Positions 27,318 through 35,800 of a stretch of 60,814 bases of DNA are shown here, piece by piece (positions within the stretch are counted from its first letter, which is position 1; the number at the start of each line of letters is the position of its first letter). The position numbers and the translations under genes are program-made. The stretch is taken from contig NZ_LFML01000013.1 of NCBI RefSeq assembly GCF_001044425.1, positions 1-60,814 on the forward strand. Reading direction: 5' to 3'. Source of the DNA: Streptomyces roseus (GTDB lineage Bacteria > Actinomycetota > Actinomycetes > Streptomycetales > Streptomycetaceae). The notes below the pieces were generated by a model. That model was not told the DNA's origin and searched no databases. It saw nothing but the letters and a program-made list of their open reading frames with translations.

Positions 27318-29135
27318 ATGTGCGGAATCGTGGGTTACATCGGCAAGCGTGACGTGGCACCGCTGCTGCTGGAAGGCCTGCAGCGGCTCGAGTACCGCGG
27401 ATACGACTCCGCGGGCATCGTCGTCAACAGCCCCAAGTCCCCCGCGCTCAAGGTCGTCAAGGCCAAGGGCCGGGTCCGCGAGCTGGAGTCCCGCGTGCCC
27501 AAGCGCTTCGCGGGCACCACCGGCATCGCGCACACCCGCTGGGCCACCCACGGCGCGCCGAGCGACATCAACTCGCACCCGCACCTGGACCCCGAGAACA
27601 AGGTCGCGGTCGTCCACAACGGCATCGTCGACAACGCCGGCGAGCTCCGCGCCAAGCTGGAGGCCGAGGGCGTCGTCTTCGTCTCGGAGACCGACACCGA
27701 GGTCATCGTCCACCTCGTCGCCCGCTCCAAGGCCGACACCCTGGAGGAGAAGGTCCGCGAGGCCGTCAAGGCGATCGAGGGCACGTACGGCATCGCCGTC
27801 ATGCACGCCGACTTCGCCGACCGCATCGTCGTGGCCCGCAACGGCTCGCCCGTCATCCTCGGCATCGGCGAGAAGGAGATGCTCGTCGCCTCCGACGTCG
27901 CCGCGCTGATCGCCCACACCCGCCAGGTCGTGACCCTGAACGACGGCGAGATGGCCACCCTCAAGGCCGACGACTTCCGCACCTACACGACCAGCGGTAC
28001 GAAGACCACCGCCACCCCGGAGACCGTGGAGTGGGAGGCCGCCTCCTACGACATGGGCGGCCACGACACGTACATGCACAAGGAGATCTCCGAGCAGCCC
28101 GACGCGGTCGACCGCGTGCTGCGCGGCCGGATCGACGACCGCTTCAACACCGTGCACCTGGGCGGCCTGAACCTGGACCCGCGCGAGGCGCGCGGCATCC
28201 GCCGGGTCAAGATTCTGGGCTGCGGCACCTCGTACCACGCGGGCATGATCGGCGCGGGCCTCATCGAGAGCATGGCCCGCATCCCCGCGGACGCCGAGCC
28301 GGCCTCGGAGTTCCGCTACCGCAACCCGGTCGTGGACCCCGACACCCTCTACATCGCCGTCTCCCAGTCCGGTGAGACGTACGACGTGCTGGCCGCGGTG
28401 CAGGAGCTCAAGCGCAAGGGCGCCCGCGTCCTCGGCGTCGTCAACGTGGTGGGCTCCGCGATCGCCCGCGAGGCCGACGGCGGCGTGTACGTGCACGCCG
28501 GCCCCGAGGTCTGCGTCGTCTCCACCAAGTGCTTCACCAACACGGTCGTGGCCTTCGCGCTGCTCGCCGTGCACCTGGGCCGGATCCGGGACCTGTCGGT
28601 CACCGACGGCAAGCGGATCATCGAGGGCCTGCGCAAGCTGCCCGCGCAGATCCAGGAGATCCTCGAAGGCGAAGAGGACATCAAGAAGCTGGCGGCCGAG
28701 TACGCCGAGGCCAAGTCGATGATGTTCATCGGCCGGGTCCGCGGCTACCCGGTGGCCCTGGAGGCCTCCCTCAAGCTCAAGGAGATCTCCTACATCCACG
28801 CCGAGGCCTACCCGGCCTCCGAGCTCAAGCACGGCCCGCTCGCGCTCATCGAGCCGGCGATGCCGACGGTCGCGATCGTCCCGGACGACGACCTGCTGGA
28901 GAAGAACCGCGCGGCGCTGGAGGAGATCAAGGCCCGCAGCGGCCGGATCCTCGCGGTCGCCCACCGCGAGCAGGAGAAGGCCGACCACACGATCCTCGTG
29001 CCCAAGAACGAGGACGAGCTGGACCCGATCCTGATGGGCATCCCGCTCCAGCTGCTGGCGTACCACACCGCCCTGGCCCTGGGCCGGGACATCGACAAGC
29101 CGCGCAACCTGGCGAAGTCCGTCACGGTCGAGTAG
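27318..29135 (+). CDS. glmS: Glutamine-fructose-6-phosphate aminotransferase (605 aa)
   Basis: Makes glucosamine-6-phosphate from fructose-6-phosphate and glutamine, the entry to UDP-GlcNAc and peptidoglycan. The nucleophilic Cys follows Met1 (MCGIVGYIGKR). The N-terminal glutaminase has HTRWATHGAPS and NGIVDN. Two SIS domains follow (GCGTSYHAG, SQSGETYD, EGLRKL), ending in the conserved KSVTVE. ATG 27318 has AGGAGG upstream. No glmS ribozyme core is visible before it. Control by DasR through the site at 26885 is possible. Confidence 0.97.
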   Translation: MCGIVGYIGKRDVAPLLLEGLQRLEYRGYDSAGIVVNSPKSPALKVVKAKGRVRELESRVPKRFAGTTGIAHTRWATHGAPSDINSHPHLDPENKVAVVHNGIVDNAGELRAKLEAEGVVFVSETDTEVIVHLVARSKADTLEEKVREAVKAIEGTYGIAVMHADFADRIVVARNGSPVILGIGEKEMLVASDVAALIAHTRQVVTLNDGEMATLKADDFRTYTTSGTKTTATPETVEWEAASYDMGGHDTYMHKEISEQPDAVDRVLRGRIDDRFNTVHLGGLNLDPREARGIRRVKILGCGTSYHAGMIGAGLIESMARIPADAEPASEFRYRNPVVDPDTLYIAVSQSGETYDVLAAVQELKRKGARVLGVVNVVGSAIAREADGGVYVHAGPEVCVVSTKCFTNTVVAFALLAVHLGRIRDLSVTDGKRIIEGLRKLPAQIQEILEGEEDIKKLAAEYAEAKSMMFIGRVRGYPVALEASLKLKEISYIHAEAYPASELKHGPLALIEPAMPTVAIVPDDDLLEKNRAALEEIKARSGRILAVAHREQEKADHTILVPKNEDELDPILMGIPLQLLAYHTALALGRDIDKPRNLAKSVTVE

Positions 29136-29158
29136 TCGCACCTGCCGACCGGCCACGC

Positions 29159-29196
29159 GGATCGGCCCCCGGGGGATTCCCCCCGGGGGCCGATCC
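29159..29196 (+). terminator. Terminator after glmS
   Basis: A perfect 17-bp stem, GGATCGGCCCCCGGGGG (29159-29175) with 29180-29196, loop ATTC, 23 bp after the stop. Confidence 0.92.
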
Positions 29197-29248
29197 CGTA
29201 CGCCGGCCTGCGCACCTCGCCTGCCGTACGTCCGCCTCCGTACGGTCC

Positions 29249-29818
29249 TCAGCTCGCGGCGACCGCGCCACGGCCGGAGGACTTGCCCAGTGCGACGGGC
29301 CAGTGGGCCAGCGCCGCGGTGGCGCCGTACCAGAACATCAGCCCGGCGAGCGCGGCCACCCAGCCGGCGACCTTGGCGACGGGGCCGCTGCCGGCGAAGG
29401 AGCCGACCGCGAGGAGCAGCAGGGAGAGGGTGAGCAGGGCGTACGCGCCCTGGCCGAACAGTCCGCTCGCGGCGCTCAAGGTGAGGGTCAGCGCGAGCAG
29501 GGCGAAGAGGACCAGGAACAGTCCGGCCGCGTGTGCCGAAACCTTTCCGTCCGCCCCCGATGCCCAGGTGAACCAGAAGGCGCCGAGGCCCGCGAACGCC
29601 GTCCCGTTGAAGCCGTTTCCGCCGCGGAATTCGAGGACTCCGAGGACGAACAGGGCGATACCGCCGACGTAGGTCGCGAGTGACACGGAGTTGGCGACGG
29701 ACACTCCGCTGACGATCGCGGTGTGGCCGATACCGAATGCGAGAAGGGTGAGACCCAGGGCTATGTGCCCGAGGGTCGAAGTCGAGGCCGTGCTTCCCGC
29801 AGAGACACCATTGTCCAC
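29249..29818 (-). CDS. GPR1/FUN34/YaaH-family acetate transporter (189 aa)
   Basis: Membrane protein with six hydrophobic segments spread over 20-175. The family signature region near the N-terminus reads LGHIALGLTLLAFGIGHTA, and GVLEFRGGNGFNGTAFAGLGAFW is the second conserved block. Members take up acetate or succinate or export ammonia; acetate is the usual substrate in bacteria. GTG 29818 is preceded by GGGAG. It is monocistronic and 99 bp upstream of the universal stress gene's end. Confidence 0.88.
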   Translation of the reverse strand: MDNGVSAGSTASTSTLGHIALGLTLLAFGIGHTAIVSGVSVANSVSLATYVGGIALFVLGVLEFRGGNGFNGTAFAGLGAFWFTWASGADGKVSAHAAGLFLVLFALLALTLTLSAASGLFGQGAYALLTLSLLLLAVGSFAGSGPVAKVAGWVAALAGLMFWYGATAALAHWPVALGKSSGRGAVAAS

Positions 29819-29917
29819 GGCGGGCTCCCTTCGATCTGCAGTTGTTTGCTGCGTCCCAGCAGCACTTATCTACCCTTTACATGGGGGTTCACAACCGCAC
29901 GAGCGACGTACAGCCGG

Positions 29918-30448
29918 TTACGGAATGACAACAACCGGTCGCTGCGCGCGCTTGGCCAGCCGGCCCGCCACGGATCCGAAGATCCGGCCGACGATCCCGT
30001 GCGTGGAGCCGACCACGATGGCGTCCGCCGAGTACTCCCGGCCGACCTCCTCCAGCTCGTGGCAGATGTCCCCGCCCCGCTCCACCAGGATCCACGGCAC
30101 CTCGGAGAGGTAGTCCGCGCAGGCGAGCTCCAGTCCCAGCACCTCGGTGCGGTGGTCCGGTACGTCCACGAAGACGGGCGGCTCGCAGCCGGCCCACACG
30201 GTGGTGGGCAGCCGGTTGGCCACGTGCACGATGATCAGGCCGGAGCCGGACCGGCGGGCCATGCCGATCGCGTACGCGAGGGCGCGCTCACTGGACGTGG
30301 AGCCGTCGAAGCCCACCACCACCCCGTGCCGGAAGGCCGGGTCGCAGGGGTGACGTGTCTGTTCCACCGCGCGCAGGTCGCTCGACGCGTGGTCGGCGAG
30401 GGGCTTGCGCTTGCGGTCCGCGGGTTCGGGGAATTCGTGACCGGCCAT
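29918..30448 (-). CDS. Universal stress protein (176 aa)
   Basis: A single UspA domain with an N-terminal extension of about 40 residues. GVVVGFDGSTSSERALAYA begins the domain and the ATP-binding loop is VVGSTHGIVGRIFGSVAGRLAKRA with the G-2x-G-9x-G(S/T) spacing, so nucleotide binding is expected. ATG 30448 (MAGHEFPEP) is chosen; the reading frame stays open upstream but is unconserved in appearance. Its position beside adpA and orn is conserved in Streptomyces. Confidence 0.88.
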   Translation of the reverse strand: MAGHEFPEPADRKRKPLADHASSDLRAVEQTRHPCDPAFRHGVVVGFDGSTSSERALAYAIGMARRSGSGLIIVHVANRLPTTVWAGCEPPVFVDVPDHRTEVLGLELACADYLSEVPWILVERGGDICHELEEVGREYSADAIVVGSTHGIVGRIFGSVAGRLAKRAQRPVVVIP

Positions 30449-30815
30449 GGGTGTCTCGGCGGAGAGGTCCTCGGGGGAAGGGACAAGGCGACGGGGCGGC
30501 GAATGGGCGGAAGCGACGATTGAAAAAACGACGACTCTGGGTGACGGAGCTCTGTCCGGGAAGCATCTTCCCAAGCCCTTACCCACCAGGGTACGGCGAC
30601 ACTCCTGTCCTGCACAGGGCTTGCCGCCCTTGGAGAGCGTCCCAGGGAGCATGCCGGAGACAGGGCTCCTTGGCAATGGCCGCTGTCCCCTACAGCCAGT
30701 GACGAGTTGCCGCGCCCGCCCCTCGCGTGCCACCCGTGCGCGCAGTGACCGAGCCGCGCCGCGCGCCGTTGGACAGACGTCCGACCGCCCAGGAAGAGCC
30801 CGCAGGGAGCACGCC
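30449..30815. other. Intergenic region between universal stress gene and the 156-aa membrane protein gene
   Basis: I find no convincing gene. An A-rich stretch around 30518-30541 stands out in the GC-rich background and may hold the promoter for the leftward stress gene. No strong terminator or palindrome is seen. Confidence 0.5.
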
Positions 30816-31286
30816 GTGCCCGGCCATCCGGTTCACCCCGTCCAGCCCGCTCAGCCGACCCACTCCGCCCACTCCGCCCACTCCCCCCGGACCTCCCGGC
30901 CCTCCGGGTCCGGGCGGCAGGCCGGCGCGACAACGCATTTCACGCCCGCCCCCGTTCACTCGTCCGTGCGCTCGGCGAGACGCCCCCAGGACGACCCGGC
31001 GGGTGACGTGGTGCGCTGGGCCGCCTTCAGCTGCCTGCTCGTGCCCGTGGTGCTCGTCGTGTACGGGACCTCCTTCGGCGGGGCCGCCGTCGCCACCCTC
31101 GGGCTGGTCGCGGTCACGGCGGCGTGCCGGGCGATGCTGCGCTACTCGGAGAAGGCGCAGCGGGCCGCCCTGGTCCTCGCCGAGGACCGGGTGCCGCCGG
31201 GCCGGCGTCGCCGGCGTTCGCGCGCCGGCAGCGGGTCCGGGGGCCGCGGCTGCCACACGTCCGGTGGAATCTCCCCAGAGGACTGA
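30816..31286 (+). CDS. Membrane protein with low-complexity N-terminus, upstream of adpA (156 aa)
   Basis: GTG 30816 with AGGGAG upstream. Residues 1-65 are Pro/His/Ser/Arg-rich with imperfect repeats (HPVHPVQPAQ, then THSAHSAHS). Residues about 66-105 form two close hydrophobic helices (WAAFSCLLVPVVLVVYGTSF and AAVATLGLVAVTAACRAML). The tail is strongly basic (PGRRRRRSRAGSG). The frame is real by its hydrophobic segments, codon bias and ribosome site. I do not recognise a family; it may be a small anchor with both ends in the cytoplasm. It is 375 bp upstream of adpA and on the same strand. Confidence 0.65.
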   Translation: MPGHPVHPVQPAQPTHSAHSAHSPRTSRPSGSGRQAGATTHFTPAPVHSSVRSARRPQDDPAGDVVRWAAFSCLLVPVVLVVYGTSFGGAAVATLGLVAVTAACRAMLRYSEKAQRAALVLAEDRVPPGRRRRRSRAGSGSGGRGCHTSGGISPED

Positions 31287-31660
31287 CTGATTCGCACACC
31301 CACACCCGCATGTTTTCAGCCAACTTCCCGGAACCATGCCGGTCTTGCCGGAATGCCCCCTCAACCCCCCTACCACCAGCGACGACGGCACCGAGGGGGC
31401 TCCGAGACCCTACGGGTACTGGCCATGGCCGGAGGGCGCGCTTCCCACTCCGGTAGCGGAGTGGAAGGCTTCCTGATCGAATGCTTTTCGCCAAGTTGCC
31501 AAGTCGACATAGCGCTGCGTGCTGAACTTGTCACGCCGACACCACGGGACGCAGTAGATTCGATCATGTATTTACGGCGGGGGATCCACGTGCAAGGCCG
31601 AGGGGAAACGTGCAGGTGCGACCAGACCAAGGAGTCGCGACACCCAAGGGGGGCTTAGCC
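31287..31660 (+). promoter_or_regulatory. Long upstream region of adpA
   Basis: A 374-bp region without a gene, with lower GC than its surroundings, notably 31470-31600. TAGATT at 31555-31560 resembles a -10 and TTGTCA at 31528-31533 a -35, but the 21-bp spacing is too long for a standard promoter. A long untranslated leader is typical of adpA in Streptomyces. No A-factor-receptor-type palindrome was recognised. Confidence 0.45.
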
Positions 31661-32833
31661 ATGAGCCAGGATTCCACCGCCGTCGTCGCGGACGCCGGCA
31701 GGAAGCTCGCGGGGCGTCGCCGCAGGGAGATCGTCGCTGTGCTGCTGTTCAGCGGCGGCCCGATCTTCGAGAGCTCCATTCCACTTTCCGTGTTCGGCAT
31801 CGACCGGCAGGACGCGGGAGTTCCACGCTATCGACTGCTCGTCTGCGCCGGTGAGGACGGTCCGCTGCGGACCACCGGCGGACTCGAGCTCACCGCGCCG
31901 TACGGGTTGGAGGCGATCGCCCGGGCAGGCACGGTCGTCGTTCCCGCCTGGCGCTCGATCACTTCACCGCCGCCTCCGGAGGCGCTCGACGCACTGCGTC
32001 TGGCGCACGAGGAGGGCGCCCGGATCGTCGGACTGTGCACGGGGGCCTTCGTGCTCGCCGCCGCCGGTCTGCTGGACGGCCGGCCCGCGACGACGCACTG
32101 GATGTACGCGCCGACGCTGGCCAAGCGGTACCCGTCCGTCCATGTCGATCCGCGCGAGCTGTTCGTCGACGACGGCGACGTGCTGACGTCCGCGGGCACC
32201 GCGGCCGGAATCGACCTGTGCCTGCACATCGTGCGCACGGACCACGGCAGCGAGGCGGCCGGGGCACTGGCCCGCCGGCTCGTCGTCCCGCCGCGCCGCA
32301 CGGGCGGCCAGGAGCGCTATCTCGACCGGTCGCTGCCGGAGGAGATCGGCGCCGACCCGCTGGCCGAGGTCGTCGCCTGGGCCCTGGAGCACCTCCACGA
32401 GCAGTTCGACGTGGAGACGCTCGCGGCCCGCGCCTACATGAGCCGGCGCACCTTCGACCGGCGGTTCCGTTCGCTGACCGGCAGCGCGCCGCTGCAGTGG
32501 CTGATCACCCAGCGGGTACTCCAGGCCCAGCGGCTGCTGGAGACCTCCGACTACTCGGTCGACGAGGTCGCCGGGCGCTGCGGGTTCCGCTCGCCGGTCG
32601 CCCTGCGCGGGCACTTCCGGCGCCAGCTGGGGTCCTCCCCGGCCGCCTACCGCTCGGCCTACCGGGCGCGCCGGCCGCAGGCCGACGTGTCGCAGGTCAC
32701 CGAGATGCCGGGCGGTCCGCTGCCGCACCAGCGCACCGCGCAGCCCCAGCGGGCGGCGGCGGCCCTGGCCGCGGCCGGCCCGACGGTCACGGAGCTGTAC
32801 GCCCCCAACCGGGTGCTGCGCGAGCACGCGTAA
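31661..32833 (+). CDS. adpA: AdpA: AraC/XylS-type master regulator of development and secondary metabolism (390 aa)
   Basis: The N-terminal DJ-1/PfpI-like dimerisation domain (residues about 18-200) starts EIVAVLLFSGGPIFESSIPL. A linker follows, then the AraC double HTH (LAARAYMSRRTFDRRFRSLT and VDEVAGRCGFRSPVALRGHF). Near identity to known AdpA in both domains makes the assignment firm. ATG 31661 has AAGGGGGG upstream. Most adpA genes carry one TTA leucine codon between the two domains, making them bldA-dependent. Here the linker leucines are CTC (32321-32323) and CTG (32333-32335), and TTA is absent from the entire gene. The C-terminal tail is Ala/Gln/Pro-rich. Confidence 0.97.
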   Translation: MSQDSTAVVADAGRKLAGRRRREIVAVLLFSGGPIFESSIPLSVFGIDRQDAGVPRYRLLVCAGEDGPLRTTGGLELTAPYGLEAIARAGTVVVPAWRSITSPPPPEALDALRLAHEEGARIVGLCTGAFVLAAAGLLDGRPATTHWMYAPTLAKRYPSVHVDPRELFVDDGDVLTSAGTAAGIDLCLHIVRTDHGSEAAGALARRLVVPPRRTGGQERYLDRSLPEEIGADPLAEVVAWALEHLHEQFDVETLAARAYMSRRTFDRRFRSLTGSAPLQWLITQRVLQAQRLLETSDYSVDEVAGRCGFRSPVALRGHFRRQLGSSPAAYRSAYRARRPQADVSQVTEMPGGPLPHQRTAQPQRAAAALAAAGPTVTELYAPNRVLREHA

Positions 32834-32856
32834 CTCCCGCCACGGGCACTGCCTGA

Positions 32857-32900
32857 GGAAGGTCCCCCGCATCGGTCACCACCGAAGCGGGGGACCTTCC
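32857..32900 (+). terminator. Terminator after adpA
   Basis: GGAAGGTCCCCCGC (32857-32870) pairs with 32887-32900. The loop itself contains a second small stem (TCGGT/ACCGA), giving a long extended hairpin. It stands 24 bp after the adpA stop and 26 bp before orn. Confidence 0.88.
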
Positions 32901-32925
32901 GCGTAATCCGCATAAGCTGGGCCGC

Positions 32926-33528
32926 ATGAACGATCGCATGGTGTGGATCGACTGCGAGATGACCGGGCTCTCGTTGACGGACGACGCACTTATCGAGGTG
33001 GCCGCACTGGTCACCGACTCGGAGCTCAACGTGCTCGGCGAAGGCGTGGACCTCGTGATCCGCCCGCCGGACGCGGCCCTGGAGACCATGCCCGACGTGG
33101 TGCGCGAGATGCACACCGCCTCCGGACTGCTCGACGAGCTGGCCGACGGGATCACCCTCGCCGACGCGGAGGCGCAGGTCCTCGCGTACGTACGGGAACA
33201 CGTGAAGGAGCCGCGCAAGGCGCCCCTCTGCGGGAACTCGGTCGGCACCGACCGCGGATTCCTGCTGCGCGACATGCCCGCGCTGGAGAGCCACCTCCAC
33301 TACCGGATCGTGGACGTGTCCTCGGTCAAGGAGCTGGCGCGCCGCTGGTACCCGCGGGCGTACTTCAACAGCCCGCCGAAGAACGGCAACCACCGGGCGC
33401 TCGCGGACATCAGGGAGTCCATCGCCGAGCTCCGGTACTACCGGGAGGCCGTCTTCGTCCCGCAGCCCGGGCCCGACTCGGACACCGCCCGGGCGATCGC
33501 CGCCAAGCACACCCTGTCCGCCGAATAG
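32926..33528 (+). CDS. orn: Oligoribonuclease (200 aa)
   Basis: DEDDh 3'-5' exonuclease that degrades 2-5-mer RNA and pGpG, the last step of c-di-GMP breakdown. Motifs: [10 protein letters not shown] (DxE), [16 protein letters not shown], and [11 protein letters not shown] (HxxxD). TAAGCT seven bases before ATG 32926 and the lack of a ribosome site suggest a leaderless mRNA. The adpA-orn order is conserved in Streptomyces, and loss of orn affects development in S. coelicolor. Confidence 0.95.
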   Translation: MNDRMVWIDCEMTGLSLTDDALIEVAALVTDSELNVLGEGVDLVIRPPDAALETMPDVVREMHTASGLLDELADGITLADAEAQVLAYVREHVKEPRKAPLCGNSVGTDRGFLLRDMPALESHLHYRIVDVSSVKELARRWYPRAYFNSPPKNGNHRALADIRESIAELRYYREAVFVPQPGPDSDTARAIAAKHTLSAE

Positions 33529-33609
33529 GACCCGGCGGAAGCCTCCGGAGACGGGACGGGGAAAAGGGGGGCGCGAGCACCCTCCCGGACCCTGTACCCT
33601 TTTCTTCGG

Positions 33610-33629
33610 CCGGTCGGTTTTCCGACCGG
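33610..33629 (+). terminator. Small hairpin between orn and tRNA-His
   Basis: CCGGTCGG (33610-33617) and CCGACCGG (33622-33629), loop TTTT, directly before the tRNA. It could end the orn transcript or mark tRNA 5' processing. Confidence 0.5.
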
Positions 33630-33634
33630 ACATG

Positions 33635-33707
33635 GTGGGTGTAGCTCAGCTGGTAGAGCACCTGGTTGTGGTCCAGGTGGCCGCGGGTTCAAGTCCCGTC
33701 ACTCACC
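33635..33707 (+). tRNA. tRNA-His (GTG anticodon)
   Basis: Full cloverleaf. Acceptor GTGGGTG pairs with CACTCAC (one G-U), D-arm AGCTCAGCTGGTAGAGC, and anticodon stem CCTGG/CCAGG with loop TTGTGGT. The T-arm has GGTTCAAGTCCC. The extra G at 33634 is the G-1 characteristic of tRNA-His. The CCA end is not encoded. Confidence 0.96.
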
Positions 33708-33712
33708 CTGCG

Positions 33713-33749
33713 AGAGGGCCCCGGTACGCGAAAGCGGCCGGGGCCCTCT
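33713..33749 (+). terminator. Terminator after tRNA-His
   Basis: AGAGGGCCCCGG (33713-33724) pairs with 33738-33749; the loop includes CGCGAAAGCG. It also faces the end of the leftward deaminase gene. Confidence 0.85.
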
Positions 33750-33760
33750 GCGTTGTGCTG

Positions 33761-34198
33761 TCAGTCCGTTCCGGGTGGCCCGGTTTCCTCGGTGTCGAGC
33801 TGGTGGTCGGCCCATATGTAGCTTTCGGGCAGCAGATCGGTGATGGACACGGTCCGGAGCCGCTCGCCCGCCCCGACGATGACGTGCAGTGCCGGGAAGT
33901 AGTCGAGAAGGACCTGCCGGCACCGTCCGCAGGGGGGAACGACCCCGCGGTCGCGGTCGCCCACGGCGACGATCGTGTCCAGCTCGTGGATGCCCTGGGC
34001 GGCTGCCGTGCCGAGGAGCACCAGCTCCGCGCAGGGGCCGCCGGTGAAGTGGTAGGCGTTCATCGCGGTGACGATCCGGCCGTCCCGGGCACGGGCGGCG
34101 GCCGCCATGGTGTGGTTGTCGCCGCGGCTGCGCGTGCGTGCGACGTGGGCCGCGGCCTCGATGAGCTCGTGGTCGACGGGTGGGCTCTGCGCGGTCAT
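33761..34198 (-). CDS. Blasticidin-S deaminase-like cytidine deaminase (145 aa)
   Basis: Zinc nucleoside deaminase. PCAEL supplies Zn-Cys56 and the proton-shuttle Glu58, and PPCGRCRQVLLD gives Zn-Cys90 and Cys93. The stretches NAYHFTGGPCAELVLLGTAA and LLPESYIWA resemble the fungal blasticidin-S deaminase closely, including the C-terminal Tyr and Trp (Y127, W129) that line its active site. It may therefore detoxify peptidyl-nucleoside antibiotics such as blasticidin S. Plain cytidine deaminase activity cannot be excluded. It is followed upstream by an NAD(P)-binding protein gene on the same strand (24-bp gap) and sits against a tRNA. Confidence 0.88.
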   Translation of the reverse strand: MTAQSPPVDHELIEAAAHVARTRSRGDNHTMAAAARARDGRIVTAMNAYHFTGGPCAELVLLGTAAAQGIHELDTIVAVGDRDRGVVPPCGRCRQVLLDYFPALHVIVGAGERLRTVSITDLLPESYIWADHQLDTEETGPPGTD

Positions 34199-34222
34199 CT
34201 TTCTTTCGCTTTCGTGAGGTGG

Positions 34223-35086
34223 CTACGGGGCGGCGCGGACGTCGCCGGACACCGCCTGGGCTCCCTGGGACCGGAACGCCTCCGCGTGGTCCCGGCACCA
34301 GGTTTCGAAGGTGCGGGCCGGATGGCCGGTGAGCTGCTCGACGGCGTCGGTGGTCTCGACCGGGAGCCCGTCGCTCGCGGCCCAGTAGTCGAGGAGCGCG
34401 TCGGCGTAGGCGCCGGACATGTACGCGCCGACCTCGGCCTTCCACTGCTCGGCGGTGACGGCCTCGAACGGTATGGGGGACCCCAGAACCCGCCCGAGTA
34501 TCGCGAGTTGGGTCGCGAACGTCAGCGAGTGCGGACCCGTCAGATGGTACGCGCGGCCTCCGAGGGCCGGGTCGGTGAGGACGGCGAACGCGGCCTCGGC
34601 GAGGTCGGCCTCATGGACCGGGTCGCAGTGGGCTCCCGGATGGGGCAGGTGGACCGGGCGGCCGGACTTCAGCGACCAGGCCCAGCCGAGGGCATTGCTC
34701 GCGAAGGATCCGGGGCGCAGCAGGGTGGTGTGCAGCGGGGAGGCCAGCAGGGCCTCCTCGACGGCGAGGTGGGAGGCGGCCAGCGGGTTCTCGGCGGCGC
34801 CGGGGGCGAGCACCGAGGAGGAGGACAGGAGCACGACATGCTCGACTCCGGCGGTGACGGCCTCCTTGACGAAGGCGTCGACGGCGGAGGCCTCGGCGTA
34901 GAGGAAGACGGACCGGACTCCGGCCAGGGCGCCGGGGAAGGTCGCGGGATCCCCGAGATCGCAGCGGACGGTTTCGGGTGTATCCGGCTCGCGGGAGGCG
35001 AGGCGGTGGGGCACGCCGCGGGCGGCGAGCAGGGAGACGAGGCCGCGGGCGACGGCGCCGCGGGCACCGGTGACGAGGATCGACAT
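34223..35086 (-). CDS. NmrA/atypical-SDR NAD(P)-binding protein (287 aa)
   Basis: The Rossmann start MSILVTGARGAVARGLVSLL has the GxxGxxG pattern. The body resembles NmrA-like or quinone-reductase-like (QorB) proteins, with LLRPGSFASNALGWAW in the middle and DPVHEADLAEAAFAVL near the C-terminal third. No catalytic Tyr-Lys pair is evident, so it could be a redox sensor or reductase. It diverges from the MarR gene at 35205 and probably shares its operator region, and it forms an operon with the deaminase. Confidence 0.85.
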   Translation of the reverse strand: MSILVTGARGAVARGLVSLLAARGVPHRLASREPDTPETVRCDLGDPATFPGALAGVRSVFLYAEASAVDAFVKEAVTAGVEHVVLLSSSSVLAPGAAENPLAASHLAVEEALLASPLHTTLLRPGSFASNALGWAWSLKSGRPVHLPHPGAHCDPVHEADLAEAAFAVLTDPALGGRAYHLTGPHSLTFATQLAILGRVLGSPIPFEAVTAEQWKAEVGAYMSGAYADALLDYWAASDGLPVETTDAVEQLTGHPARTFETWCRDHAEAFRSQGAQAVSGDVRAAP

Positions 35087-35204
35087 GACGGGTCCTGCTC
35101 CCTGTCCGTGCGGACGGTGTCCGCGCTAGGATGAGTACGCGGCACAGATTCTGCATCACAAATACTCTGCGCCACACAGATAAATTTCAGGCATGGAGAA
35201 GCCG

Positions 35205-35711
35205 ATGTCAACCGATTCCCCTCGTTCGAGTGACCCCGCCCGTGATGAGTGGAGCCGCGCCGAGCTGCTCGCGCGCATCGTCACCGAGAGCCAGCGCCAC
35301 TACGCCGACTACTCGCTCTTCAACCAGGCGATGGCCGACCACGTCGGCCTGCACCCCACCGACATGCAGTGCGTCGGGCTCCTCGGCATGGAGCCCGGCC
35401 CCGTCAGCACCGGTGAGATCGCCCGCCTCACCGGCCTGACCTCCGGCTCCGCCACCCGCCTCGTCGACCGTCTGGTCAAAGCCGGCATCGTCGAGCGGCT
35501 CGCCGACCCCCACGACCGCCGCCGCTCCCTCGTCGCCCTCGCCCCCGAGGCCCGCCGGCGCATCGGCGAGGCCTGGGACACCCCCGGCCGGGCCTTCGGC
35601 GCGGTCCTGGAGAGCTACTCCGACTCCGAACTCGCCGTCATCGCGGACTACCTGCACCGCGCCGCCGAGGTCGGCCGCGCCCAGGCCCGGCGCCTGAACT
35701 CCGGCGGCTGA
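35205..35711 (+). CDS. MarR-family transcriptional regulator (168 aa)
   Basis: Winged helix with GEIARLTGLTSGSATRLVDRLVKAG and the wing DPHDRRRSLVALAPEARRR. I prefer ATG 35205, which follows GGAGAA, over ATG 35193. The 118-bp gap to the divergent oxidoreductase gene is AT-richer and contains CACAGAT twice (from about 35142 and 35175), a possible operator or promoter. It probably regulates the divergent deaminase/NAD(P)-binding pair. Confidence 0.9.
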   Translation: MSTDSPRSSDPARDEWSRAELLARIVTESQRHYADYSLFNQAMADHVGLHPTDMQCVGLLGMEPGPVSTGEIARLTGLTSGSATRLVDRLVKAGIVERLADPHDRRRSLVALAPEARRRIGEAWDTPGRAFGAVLESYSDSELAVIADYLHRAAEVGRAQARRLNSGG

Positions 35712-35750
35712 GCCCCCTGCCCGGACAGACCGCGCAGGGGGCCCTCGGGC

Positions 35751-35775
35751 GCCCTCGCGGGGGCCCCGCGAGGGC
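35751..35775. terminator. Bidirectional terminator between MarR and the NAD(P)-binding protein
   Basis: GCCCTCGCGG (35751-35760) pairs with CCGCGAGGGC (35766-35775), loop GGGCC. Further GGGGGCCCTCG/CGAGGGCCCCC pairings overlap it. Confidence 0.8.
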
Positions 35776-35800
35776 CCCCGCAAAGACCTCCGCGAGGCCC

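Noticed and set aside
31287..31660. Gamma-butyrolactone receptor (ArpA-type) palindrome in the adpA promoter
   Set aside because: I searched for the CCGG-centred palindrome and found no convincing match.
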